From: Frankiales bacterium | Lineage (GTDB): Bacteria; Actinomycetota; Actinomycetes; S36-B12; CAIYMF01 | Reading direction: 5' to 3' | Length of the DNA stretch: 64,000 nucleotides | Assembly (NCBI GenBank): GCA_016125335.1 | Contig: WGLY01000032.1 | Span: 1-64,000, forward strand | Shown: piece after piece, positions 51,575-58,889 of the stretch | Position numbering within the stretch: the first letter of the stretch is position 1 | Layout: each line of letters opens with the position of its first letter | Notes under the pieces: generated by a model | Databases searched by the model: none | Seen by the model: the letters and a program-made list of their open reading frames with translations, nothing else | Told to the model about the DNA's origin: nothing | Program-made: the position numbers and the translations under genes

Positions 51575-51928
51575 CTAGAAGACAAGTACCTTGTCGGCCG
51601 CGATCGTGCGCTCTGCCAACTCGTCCATGGTCGAGCGAGTCGCCCCTGGCATGAGCATGTCTTCGGAGATCCCGCGCGCGTCCATGCACGTTCCGCAACA
51701 TAGGACATCTCCTCCGTCGGCTCGTGTCACGACGGTGAGCATGCTGTCGAGCTGGTAGTAGCCATTGGGTGTCTTCTGACCCGCCATTGCGGCGGTCACG
51801 CCGTCACCCATGAGGAACACTGTCATCTCGACGCCTTCTCGCTTAGCGAGATTCCCGGCCAACCGGATTGCGTTGTAGGTCGAGTCCAAGCCGTAAGCCG
51901 AACCATTCACGATCACGAGCATCTTCAT
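51575..51928 (-). CDS. DsrE/DsrF-like family protein
   Basis: A 117-residue YchN/DsrE-type protein. It has the nucleotide-like N-terminus MKMLVIVNGSAYGLDSTYNAIRLAGNLAKR, the motif MTVFLMGDGVTAA, and the cysteine motif DVLCCGTCMDARGI (Cys pair plus Cys) that carries sulfur in sulfur-relay relatives. GGAGTACCC precedes the ATG. It suggests sulfur or thiol chemistry in this element, in line with the thioredoxin-like and flavoprotein genes. Confidence 0.88.
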   Translation of the reverse strand: MKMLVIVNGSAYGLDSTYNAIRLAGNLAKREGVEMTVFLMGDGVTAAMAGQKTPNGYYQLDSMLTVVTRADGGDVLCCGTCMDARGISEDMLMPGATRSTMDELAERTIAADKVLVF

Positions 51929-52357
51929 GGGTACTCCAGTGTGCGGCAGGTGAGGCCTCTGACGCTACGGGCTCAGTGGCACCCGAAGCACATTCGAGCG
52001 AACGGCCATGCCACGTGATGCGGATGGCGCTCGCACGCGCTCGCGATCCTCCACGGCTCGCGCTCTTCGCCCCGTCAGGGACGGTGAGCCGAATCCATCG
52101 AGCACCTCGCGAGGGAAGTGATGCGGCCCCATGATCAGCACTCGTCTTGCACTGGGTGCTCGTCGTGGCCGCGGGCCGGTCCCTCGACGTTCCGACGGGT
52201 TCGGAGAGGTTCTGTCCGCCGTCCCGTCGGGTTCGGGATCGTCCGCGCCGGCACGGATTGCGCGCTGATGGGCGTGTAGCGCTCCCGATCTGCACACCTC
52301 CCTGGTGAGTGCAGTCGTCGTCGACTGCCTGGGCTGAGGGCGGTGATGGGGGTCGTG
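51929..52357. other. Non-coding gap upstream of relaxase B (candidate transfer origin)
   Basis: About 430 bases without a convincing gene. A perfect 7-bp inverted repeat GCAGTCG-TCGT-CGACTGC lies at 52311-52328, thirty bases before the relaxase start. Two related GTTCGG-containing motifs (GACGGGTTCGG, GTCGGGTTCGG) occur at about 52193-52228. An oriT would be expected here by analogy with other MobF loci, but it cannot be named from sequence alone. Confidence 0.4.
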
Positions 52358-55300
52358 ATGTCGGTGCATCGGATGTCGGCGTCGGGCGGGTTCCGGTACC
52401 TGCTCGCGCACACGGCGTCGGCCGACGTGCCCCGCGGTCAGTTGCCGCTGGTGGAGTACTACGTCGAGTCGGGCAACCCCCCGGGTCGCTGGCTCGGGTC
52501 GGGGCTGGAGTGCTTGGGCGATGGCCGCGGGCTCAAGCGCGGGACGCAGGTCACTGAGGCTGCGATGACCGCTGTGTTCGGTATGGCGCGCGATCCCCTC
52601 ACGGGGCGGGCGTTGGGTCGGGCGTTCCCGACCCGGATGGGCGCGGACGGGGTGGCCCGGCCTGCGGGTGTGGCCGGGTACGACCTGACGTTCACGGCGG
52701 TGAAGTCCGTCAGCCTGCTCTGGGCGCTCGGCGACGAAGCGACGCGGGCGGCGGTGCAGGCCGCGCACCACGCCGCCGTCGACCAGGTCATCGACATCCT
52801 GGAAGCCCGCGTGGCCGCCACTCGGATCGGGCGTGCGGGCGCGACCCGCGTCGGGGTGCGGGGGATCGTGGCGGCGGCGTTCGACCACCCGGACACCCGC
52901 ACCGGGGACCCGAACCTGCACACCCACGTCGTTGTCGCCAACAGAGTCCAGGCGGCGGACGGCACGTGGCGGACCCTGGACGGGCAGCTGCTGTTCGCGG
53001 CCGGGGTCGCCTTGTCGGAAACGTTCGACGCACTGCTCGCCGACGAGCTGAGCCGGCGTCTTCCGGTGGCGTTCCGGTGGCGGAATCGTGGGGAGTGGGC
53101 GACACCGGCGTTTGAGCTCGACGGGTTCCCTGACGAGTTGCTGAAGGCGTTCTCGACGCGGTCGACGGGCATCGCCACGCATCTGTTCCGGGCGACGGAG
53201 GCGTTCGTCGCCGAGCACGGACGGCATCCGACGCGGGTGGAGCAGATCCGGCTGCGCCAGACCGCGACCTTGGCCACCCGCCCGCCGAAGGTGGCGCGGT
53301 CGTGGGCGGACCTGCTGACCTCTTGGGCGCAGCGCGCCCGCGAGCTCGCCGGCCGGGAGCCGCGGGACCTGGTCGCCGACGCTCTGTCCGGGCAATACGC
53401 GCGTCCCTTGCGGCTGCGCGACATCGGCACGGAGTCCCGGCGCATCTTCGCCACTTACGCGGTGACACAGGTGGAGGGTCGGCGCTCGACCTGGAACGCG
53501 TGGAATCTCGAGGCCGAGGTCGCCCGCGCGACCAAGCACGTCCCGATGGCCTCACGCGAGGACCGAGCCAAGCTCCACGAGAGCCTGGTCGCGCTGGCAC
53601 GGGAGCAGTGCGTCGCGATCGACGGACACCCCGACACCCTCGCCCTGACACCCGAGGGGCCGTCCGCCGCCTCAGTCGAGCGCGACGGACCGTCCGTCGC
53701 CTCGATCGGGCTCGACGACGGTCCATCCGTCGCCGTGTCCGTCGCCGACGGACACGGTCTCGCGCCGTCCGCCGCCGATGGTCCGGAGCGCGGGGTGTCC
53801 GTCGCCTCGTCCGTCGCCGGCACGGCCTTGGACGGCCGCGACTCGGTTGGTCCGTCCGCTGCCGACGGATCGCCGTGGTCCGGGATGTCGCGCCGCTACA
53901 CCTCCACTCGGATCCTCGAGGCGGAGCGGCTCCTCCTCGACGCGGCGACGACCGGGGTGGGTCCGGCGGTCGAGCCAGAGGACCCGGCGTGGATGGAGGG
54001 TGTGACGCTGGGCGCGGACCAGAAGGCGGCGCTGGAGCAGGTGATGCGCTCCGGGCACGGGGTGCAGGTGCTGGTCGGTCCGGCCGGGTCGGGGAAGACC
54101 GCGACGCTGAAGGCCCTCGCGGACCTGTGGGGGTCGCAGTGGTGGCACGGGGACTCGGTGATCGGACTCGCCCCGTCGGCGACGGCGGCGCTCGAGCTGC
54201 AGCGGTCGTTGGGGATCCGCTGCGAGACGGTGGCCCGCTGGCTCTGGAAGTCCGCCGGCCCGGGAGCTGACGGGTATCTCGATGTCGCCGACCGCGCCGC
54301 CTACCTGCCCGGCGGTGCCGGGCGGACCTGGGAGCGGCAGCAGCACGTCGCCGAGATGAAGGACGGCGAACGGTCGATGGCCCTGCACTGGGGGTTCACC
54401 GACCCGGCCGACCGGTACCGGATGCGGCCCGGTCAGCTGGTCATCGTCGACGAGGCCACCCTCGCCGGCACCCTCGACCTCGCGACCCTCGCGGACCAGG
54501 CCCAGCAGGCCGGAGCGCTGCTGCTTCTGGTCGGGGATCCGGCGCAGTTGTCGGCGGTGCAGGCCGGCGGCGCGTTCGGACTGCTGGCCCGTGTCACCCA
54601 CGCCGTCGAGCTGACCGGACTGTGGCGGTTCACCCACCCGTGGGAGGCCGACGCCACCCGCGGCCTGCGCCGCGGCGACCCCACCGTCCTCGACACGTAT
54701 CAGTCGCATGGCCGGATCCTCGATGGTGACCGCGAGGCCATGCTGACCGCCGCCTACGACGCCTGGCGCGCCGACGTGGACGCGGGTCGGGAGTCGCTGC
54801 TGATCGCGGCGGACAACGACACCGTCCTCGAGCTCAACACCCGCGCCCGAGCCGACCGAGCCCTCGCCGGCAGAGCGAGCGTCCAGGGGATCGAGCTGCG
54901 CGACGGCACCACCGCCGGGGTCGGGGACCGGATCACCACTCGTCTCAACGATCGCCGACTGACCGGCCCGGACGGGGACTTCGTGCGCAACGGCGCGGTC
55001 TGGACCGTGGTCGAGATCTGCCCCGACGCTGCCCTGCTCGTCACCCCGATCGCCGACGATCCCGGCCGCGACGGCGAGGTGTGGGAGCTGCCGGGTGACT
55101 ACGTCGCCGAGCACGTCGAGCTCGGTTACGCCATCACCGCCCACCGCGCCCAGTCCCGGACCGTGGACACCGCGCACGTGATCACCGGACCCGGGATGAC
55201 CCGCGAGCACCTCTACGTCGGCATGACCCGCGGCCGCGACGCCAACCACGCCTACGTCCCCCTCGAGGGTGTCGGTGCGGGTGACGAGCCGCACCACGTC

Positions 55301-55513
55301 CTCGACCACGTCAACGCCGGTCAGTCCGCGCTCGACGTGCTGGCGGGGATCCTTGCGACCAGCGGAGCCGAGACCTCCGCCACCGAAGCCCTGAACGGCG
55401 CGCGGCCGTGGAATCCACAGCCGACGCTGCCGCCGAGTCGTCCACAGCCCATGGCCATACCTGTGGACTACGTGCCCGTCCTCGATCTCGATGAGCCCGA
55501 GCTGTCCCTGTAA
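52358..55513 (+). CDS. MobF (TrwC/TraI-type) relaxase-helicase, element B
   Basis: A 1051-residue relaxase. From the ATG at 52358 (GGGGGT five bases upstream) it begins MSVHRMSASGGFRYLLAHTA; upstream GTG and ATG codons could add five residues. It has YDLTFTAVKSVSLLWALG, the histidine triad LHTHVVVAN (about 187-190), Walker A GPAGSGKTATL (about 577), Walker B VIVDEATLA and helicase C motifs ending GYAITAHRAQSRTVD...YVGMTRGRD. Between the relaxase and helicase halves is a linker (about 428-511) with repeated PSVA/ADG units, absent in element A's relaxase. It lacks A's charged C-terminal tail. Confidence 0.93.
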   Translation: MSVHRMSASGGFRYLLAHTASADVPRGQLPLVEYYVESGNPPGRWLGSGLECLGDGRGLKRGTQVTEAAMTAVFGMARDPLTGRALGRAFPTRMGADGVARPAGVAGYDLTFTAVKSVSLLWALGDEATRAAVQAAHHAAVDQVIDILEARVAATRIGRAGATRVGVRGIVAAAFDHPDTRTGDPNLHTHVVVANRVQAADGTWRTLDGQLLFAAGVALSETFDALLADELSRRLPVAFRWRNRGEWATPAFELDGFPDELLKAFSTRSTGIATHLFRATEAFVAEHGRHPTRVEQIRLRQTATLATRPPKVARSWADLLTSWAQRARELAGREPRDLVADALSGQYARPLRLRDIGTESRRIFATYAVTQVEGRRSTWNAWNLEAEVARATKHVPMASREDRAKLHESLVALAREQCVAIDGHPDTLALTPEGPSAASVERDGPSVASIGLDDGPSVAVSVADGHGLAPSAADGPERGVSVASSVAGTALDGRDSVGPSAADGSPWSGMSRRYTSTRILEAERLLLDAATTGVGPAVEPEDPAWMEGVTLGADQKAALEQVMRSGHGVQVLVGPAGSGKTATLKALADLWGSQWWHGDSVIGLAPSATAALELQRSLGIRCETVARWLWKSAGPGADGYLDVADRAAYLPGGAGRTWERQQHVAEMKDGERSMALHWGFTDPADRYRMRPGQLVIVDEATLAGTLDLATLADQAQQAGALLLLVGDPAQLSAVQAGGAFGLLARVTHAVELTGLWRFTHPWEADATRGLRRGDPTVLDTYQSHGRILDGDREAMLTAAYDAWRADVDAGRESLLIAADNDTVLELNTRARADRALAGRASVQGIELRDGTTAGVGDRITTRLNDRRLTGPDGDFVRNGAVWTVVEICPDAALLVTPIADDPGRDGEVWELPGDYVAEHVELGYAITAHRAQSRTVDTAHVITGPGMTREHLYVGMTRGRDANHAYVPLEGVGAGDEPHHVLDHVNAGQSALDVLAGILATSGAETSATEALNGARPWNPQPTLPPSRPQPMAIPVDYVPVLDLDEPELSL

Positions 55514-55572
55514 TTCCGTGGATCACCCGATCCGCGGGTCAGAAGCACGACCGAACACGAGGGAGACCCCGC

Positions 55573-55842
55573 ATGACCCCCATGAGGACCCACCCGTCCG
55601 TCCGCATCACGCCCGCAGTCCCCGCCCGGTCGGGTGACCCCGCGTCGGGGGAGACGCGGGTGCTGCTCACCGTGGAGGAGGCCGCTCGCCGGCTGCGGAT
55701 CGGCCGCACCACCTGCTACCGCCTCGTCGCCACCGGGCAGCTGGCCACGATCACGATCGGGCACCTGCGCCGGGTCCCCGTCGACGCCCTGGCCGCGTTC
55801 GTCCGCGACCGCCGCGCCGCCGACGCCATCGACACCCACTAA
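55573..55842 (+). CDS. xis: Excisionase-like HTH protein, element B
   Basis: An 89-residue protein with the excisionase-type helix-turn-helix LLTVEEAARRLRIGRTTCYRLVATGQLATITIGHLRRVPVDALAAFV (about 33-80, read in sequence). GAGGGAGACC precedes the ATG. It is separated from the integrase by 24 bases. Its place between relaxase and integrase matches element A. Confidence 0.82.
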   Translation: MTPMRTHPSVRITPAVPARSGDPASGETRVLLTVEEAARRLRIGRTTCYRLVATGQLATITIGHLRRVPVDALAAFVRDRRAADAIDTH

Positions 55843-55866
55843 CCACCTCGAGGGAAGGAGCGCTCG

Positions 55867-57009
55867 ATGGGATCACGGGCCGCCAACAACGAGTCCTCGA
55901 TCCACCAGGACGACACCGGCCGCTGGCACGGCTACGTCTCCATGGGCCTGAAAGAAGGAGGACGCCGCGACCGCCGCCATGTCACCGCCACCAGCCGTCG
56001 CGAGGTCGTCGCCAAGGTCCGGGCGCTGGAGACGAAGCGCGACGCCGGCACGGCGCTCGCGGCGGGGACACCGCCGACTGTCGGAGTGTGGATGGGGGAG
56101 TACCTGGACAACGTCGCCGCCCGCCGGGTCCGACCCTCCACCCTCGAGCGGTACCGGTCGCTATCGCGGGTCCACATCGTGCCGAGGATCGGGCACCACC
56201 GACTCGACCGGCTCCAACCCGAGCACGTCGAACGCCTCTACACCGACATGGCCGCCGCCGGCCTCGCCCCCGCCTCCGTCCTCCAAGCCCACCGACTCCT
56301 ATCACGCGCCCTGAAGATCGCCATGCAACGAGGACGCATCGCCCGCAACGTCTGCACTCTCGTTGACGCACCCAGCGTCACTCAGCACGAGATCGAACCC
56401 CTCTCCGTGGCAGAGGCGCGCGCGATCCTCGAGACCGCCAAGACTCGACGCAACGGGACCAGGTGGGCGATCGCGCTGGCCCTCGGCCTCCGGCAGGGCG
56501 AGGCACTGGGGCTGCAATGGCGCGACCTCGACCTCGACGCCCCCACCCTTACCGTCCGTCGCGCCCTGCAACGCCAACGCGGACAGGGCCTCGTCCTCGT
56601 CGAGCCCAAGTCACGCGCCGGACGCCGGACGATCACCCTGCCCGAACCCGTCGTCGAGCTGCTCCGAGCGCACCGCGTCGCCCAGAACACCGAACGCCTC
56701 CACGCCGGCAGCGAATGGCACGCCCTCGACTACGTCTTCGCCCAACTCACCGGACTCCCACTCGACTCCCGCGCCGACCGCCGCGACTGGGACCAGCTCC
56801 TGCAGGACGCCGGGGTGAGGCCAGCGCGGCTGCACGACGCGAGACACACCGCCGCCACCACCCTGTTGCTTATGGGAGTGCCGGCGCGGGTGGTCATGCA
56901 GATCCTCGGCCACTCCCAGATCGGGCTCACCCTCGGCACCTACAGCCACGTCGTGCCCGAGCTCGCCACCGACGCCGCCAACAAGATGAGCGCTGCGTAC
57001 TGGTCCTGA
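55867..57009 (+). CDS. int: Tyrosine-recombinase integrase, element B
   Basis: A 380-residue integrase. It has a short N-terminal arm-binding domain (HQDDTGRWHGYVSMGLKEGG), a SAM-like core-binding domain (about 70-150) and the catalytic residues in ALGLRQGE (R about 210), LHDARH (H323, R326, H327), GHSQIG and GTYSH (Y359). Unlike integrase A it stops well before the attachment repeat (163 bases). ATG with GGAAGGAGCGCTCG upstream. Its sequence clearly differs from integrase A, yet both elements share the same tRNA target. Confidence 0.93.
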   Translation: MGSRAANNESSIHQDDTGRWHGYVSMGLKEGGRRDRRHVTATSRREVVAKVRALETKRDAGTALAAGTPPTVGVWMGEYLDNVAARRVRPSTLERYRSLSRVHIVPRIGHHRLDRLQPEHVERLYTDMAAAGLAPASVLQAHRLLSRALKIAMQRGRIARNVCTLVDAPSVTQHEIEPLSVAEARAILETAKTRRNGTRWAIALALGLRQGEALGLQWRDLDLDAPTLTVRRALQRQRGQGLVLVEPKSRAGRRTITLPEPVVELLRAHRVAQNTERLHAGSEWHALDYVFAQLTGLPLDSRADRRDWDQLLQDAGVRPARLHDARHTAATTLLLMGVPARVVMQILGHSQIGLTLGTYSHVVPELATDAANKMSAAYWS

Positions 57010-57171
57010 CGCTCGCGGCGTCCCACTTTGAGAATTGCAACCAAAATGGCACCACGGCTTGTTCGAAGGCTCTCGCGGAGGCTTGCCCGGGGGCGTGAGA
57101 ATCAGCGCCCGAAGGAGCGTTTCCGCAGGTCAACGACGAAGGCCCGGTCCGAGGACCGGGCCTTCGCACAC
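57010..57171. other. Right end of element B with candidate arm sites
   Basis: Contains GCAACCAAAATGGCACCA (57037-57054) and TTTCCGCAGGTCA (57120-57132), which mirror copies on the left end of element B. In the excised circle these would lie on the two sides of the attachment core as candidate P and P' arm sites. Confidence 0.5.
57137..57166. terminator. Hairpin terminator next to third tRNA repeat
   Basis: A perfect 14-bp stem CGAAGGCCCGGTCC / GGACCGGGCCTTCG with a GA loop, five bases left of DR3. Same place and similar sequence to the hairpin at 7807. Confidence 0.7.
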
Positions 57172-57214
57172 GTACGCCGCGTAGGACTTGAACCTACAAC
57201 CCGCGGATTAAGAG
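57172..57214 (-). repeat. Attachment repeat DR3 (tRNA-Lys(CTT) 3' fragment)
   Basis: Third exact copy of the 43-bp tRNA-Lys 3' fragment. Its right flank matches that of DR1 (ACGGGTCTGCGCCGTTCT), not that of DR2. Confidence 0.8.
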
Positions 57215-57343
57215 ACGGGTCTGCGCCGTTCTTTGTGCTGCCGCCCAATTTCGACCCGTGCTGAAAAGTGTTGGGGGAGAGACGGTTACGTGGATCGTCG
57301 TGCTGCTTCGCATCGCCTCAAATTCCATGATCACTGCGCGTCC

Positions 57344-57362
57344 GAACACAGAATGAACACAG
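57344..57362 (+). other. Candidate integrase arm site, element C left arm
   Basis: GAACACAGAATGAACACAG, identical to 8015-8033 and at the same distance (129 bases) from its repeat. Confidence 0.5.
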
Positions 57363-57500
57363 CCCTCCTGGTCGTGGTTACGCACGGTGACGAGGCCTGG
57401 GCTTCGGCGAGCAGGTCGTCTCGCGGACCTAGCGATGCTGCTAGCCAGCCGACTCGGGCCCAGATCTGGCCGTTGCGCCGCCGCTATCGAGCCCTTAACG

Positions 57501-57520
57501 GTATAGGTCACAACCTATAC
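57501..57520. promoter_or_regulatory. Operator-like inverted repeat and -10 box of the XRE gene
   Basis: GTATAGGT-CACA-ACCTATAC is a perfect 8-bp inverted repeat with a 4-base centre. TATACT at 57516-57521 overlaps it as a likely -10 box, 60 bases before the XRE ATG, so binding there would block transcription. Autoregulation is the natural reading. The segment is missing from element A because of the deletion there. Confidence 0.65.
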
Positions 57521-57580
57521 TCCGCTTGAGGGTCGAGCGACGAGACCGGACGGTTGGTCGAGCAGGTGGGTGACGAACGA

Positions 57581-57931
57581 ATGGCAGATGCGCGAGACGA
57601 GGTGACCGGGGTTTCGTCGGCGAAGCGGTCCCGGTCCTGGGACGAGGTTCGCGCCCAGCGGCCGCCGCGCGAGGACGCCGTCGCCCAACACAAGGACCGG
57701 ATGCTCGCCGAGACCCGCACCTATCGGCTGCGCGAGGTCCGCGAGGAGCAGGGGCTCACCCAGGTCGAGCTTGCTGCCCGGATGCATGTCACCCAGCCGT
57801 CGGTGTCCGAGTTGGAGCGCGGTGAGCTCGACCGGGCTGGCCTGGCCACCATCAAGGCCTATGTCGAGGCACTCGGTGGCTCGGTAGAGGTGGTCGCCGA
57901 CTTCGCTGGCCACCGGGTCGTCATCGGCTGA
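57581..57931 (+). CDS. XRE-family HTH regulator (antitoxin-like)
   Basis: A 116-residue protein with a basic N-terminus and an XRE helix-turn-helix at about 55-100 (RLREVREEQGLTQVELAARMHVTQPSVSELERG). The C-terminus ATIKAYVEALGGSVEVVADFAGHRVVIG is typical of HigA/YgiT-like antitoxins. No toxin gene is visible next to it. ATG 57581 is preferred; TTG at 57554 would add nine residues. An operator lies upstream. In element A the same gene is broken. Confidence 0.82.
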   Translation: MADARDEVTGVSSAKRSRSWDEVRAQRPPREDAVAQHKDRMLAETRTYRLREVREEQGLTQVELAARMHVTQPSVSELERGELDRAGLATIKAYVEALGGSVEVVADFAGHRVVIG

Positions 57932-58315
57932 CATCCGGCCGCCACCGCGAAGGCGACCGAGCGACTGGTTCGCACAGCCGCAGTCCGTCATCTCGTCCGC
58001 CTCCTGGCTTGGGGGGAGGTCCCTCCCGACGGCGGACCGAATGCCGTCCTTCAATTCGTCCGCCGCCAGGCCCAGCGTCGTCTCATGGGTTCGTCTCTCC
58101 GTCCGCGCCCGGAACCCGCGCGCGTGCGCGCCGTCCGCCAGGTCCTTGACCAACGTGTAGGTGACCGACGGCGAGGACACTGATGTCCGCCGGCTACCAG
58201 GCGGACGGTCACGAGGGCCGCGGTCTCCCGTGCCGTCTGTGTGGCGGTGCGCGTCGTCCACAGCGGCCGGCGGCATGAGCGCCGTCCCACGGGTCGGCGG
58301 ACGGATGGTCAGCAT
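57932..58315. other. Non-coding region with phased repeats
   Basis: A 384-base gap holding two copies of the 63-bp-phased repeat; the rest shows no gene or clear signal. Confidence 0.5.
57984..58065 (+). repeat. Two direct repeats with 63-bp period
   Basis: TCCGTCATCTCGTCCGCCT at 57984-58002 and TCCTTCAATTCGTCCGCCG at 58047-58065, 63 bp apart. They match the three-copy array of element A (9175-9319) in sequence and period. Confidence 0.6.
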
Positions 58316-58537
58316 GTGACGAGTCAGCAAGAAGTCCATCGATGTGCCGACGCGGACTGTCTCGTGGTTCCAGTCCGCACGTTGCGTTGGCAGATCGAAG
58401 ACCTCACCAGCGCTCTCGCCGACGCCATGGCCTGGCCCGACGATCTCGTGGTGCTCGCGAGCGTGAGAGCGTTCTTGACCTTGCACGACGTGCTTCAAGA
58501 GCTCGATGCGTCGCCGATCTCCAGGTGCCACGGGTAG
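58316..58537 (+). CDS. Small conserved protein of the element left end
   Basis: A 73-residue frame from GTG, homologous to 9515-9742 in element A, with the shared cores CADADC, VRTLRWQIEDLT and DVLQELDASPISRCHG. Two copies with the same frame support coding. No known domain; the upstream part of the open frame is not conserved, so the GTG is a reasonable start. Confidence 0.55.
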   Translation: MTSQQEVHRCADADCLVVPVRTLRWQIEDLTSALADAMAWPDDLVVLASVRAFLTLHDVLQELDASPISRCHG

Positions 58538-58889
58538 CGCGAATCATCATGACGTGGTTGTCAGCGATAGCCGCCGACCTGCCTGGCGCCACTTGGTCGC
58601 GTCAACACAGTCGTCGTGCCCCACGACTACTGGTCGCTCGTGGGACGTAGCCAGCAACAACGCGCGTTGTCATCCGTAGGAGCCAGACGAGTATCGACCG
58701 TTCCGCCCGCCGGCTAGGACCTTGCGCGTGTGGCGGCCACGGACCCTGACCGTTGCTCAACCTCGGTTCGAAAGTTGCCTGGCGCCGGTTCGTTGGTTCT
58801 CTTGCGGCTAAGGGTCTCTCGCTGGCATTGTCCGTTTCGCATCACTGAGTGCGGCTGGACTGGGCCGTGGTGTCAGACGGGGGTTCGTC
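58538..58889. other. Intergenic region with conserved palindromic block
   Basis: Contains the 49-bp block at 58644-58692 with the palindrome ACAACGCGCGTTGT (58657-58670). From 58693 the sequence is unrelated to element A. GGGGG at 58879-58883 serves as ribosome site for the next gene. No other signal is clear. Confidence 0.5.
58644..58692 (+). repeat. 49-bp conserved block (element C copy)
   Basis: One mismatch to 9844-9892, in the first base of the palindrome flank (CAACAACG instead of CGACAACG). Confidence 0.55.

Larger units (their letters stand above)
37881..57214. mobile_element. Integrative element B (about 19.3 kb)
   Basis: Bounded by DR2 (37881-37923) and DR3 (57172-57214), with MobF relaxase, excisionase-like HTH and tyrosine integrase at the right end exactly as in element A. 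Cargo includes an NrtS-like transporter, Crp/Fnr regulator, flavoprotein, ECF sigma pair, ABC transporter, radical SAM protein and small redox proteins. No secretion, FtsK or replication genes were seen. Its left-end sequence is unrelated to that of A and C, and its integrase differs from A's. Confidence 0.75.
57172..58692 (+). repeat. Left-end module of element C, homologous to the left end of element A
   Basis: Corresponds to 7843-9892. This copy keeps the promoter-operator and start of the XRE gene and lacks the TIR gene. It ends with the 49-bp block after which A and C diverge. Confidence 0.75.

Noticed and set aside
7843-57214. pSAM2-like actinomycete ICE (AICE)
   Set aside because: No FtsK/TraB translocase and no RepSA or Prim-Pol gene; a MobF relaxase is present instead.
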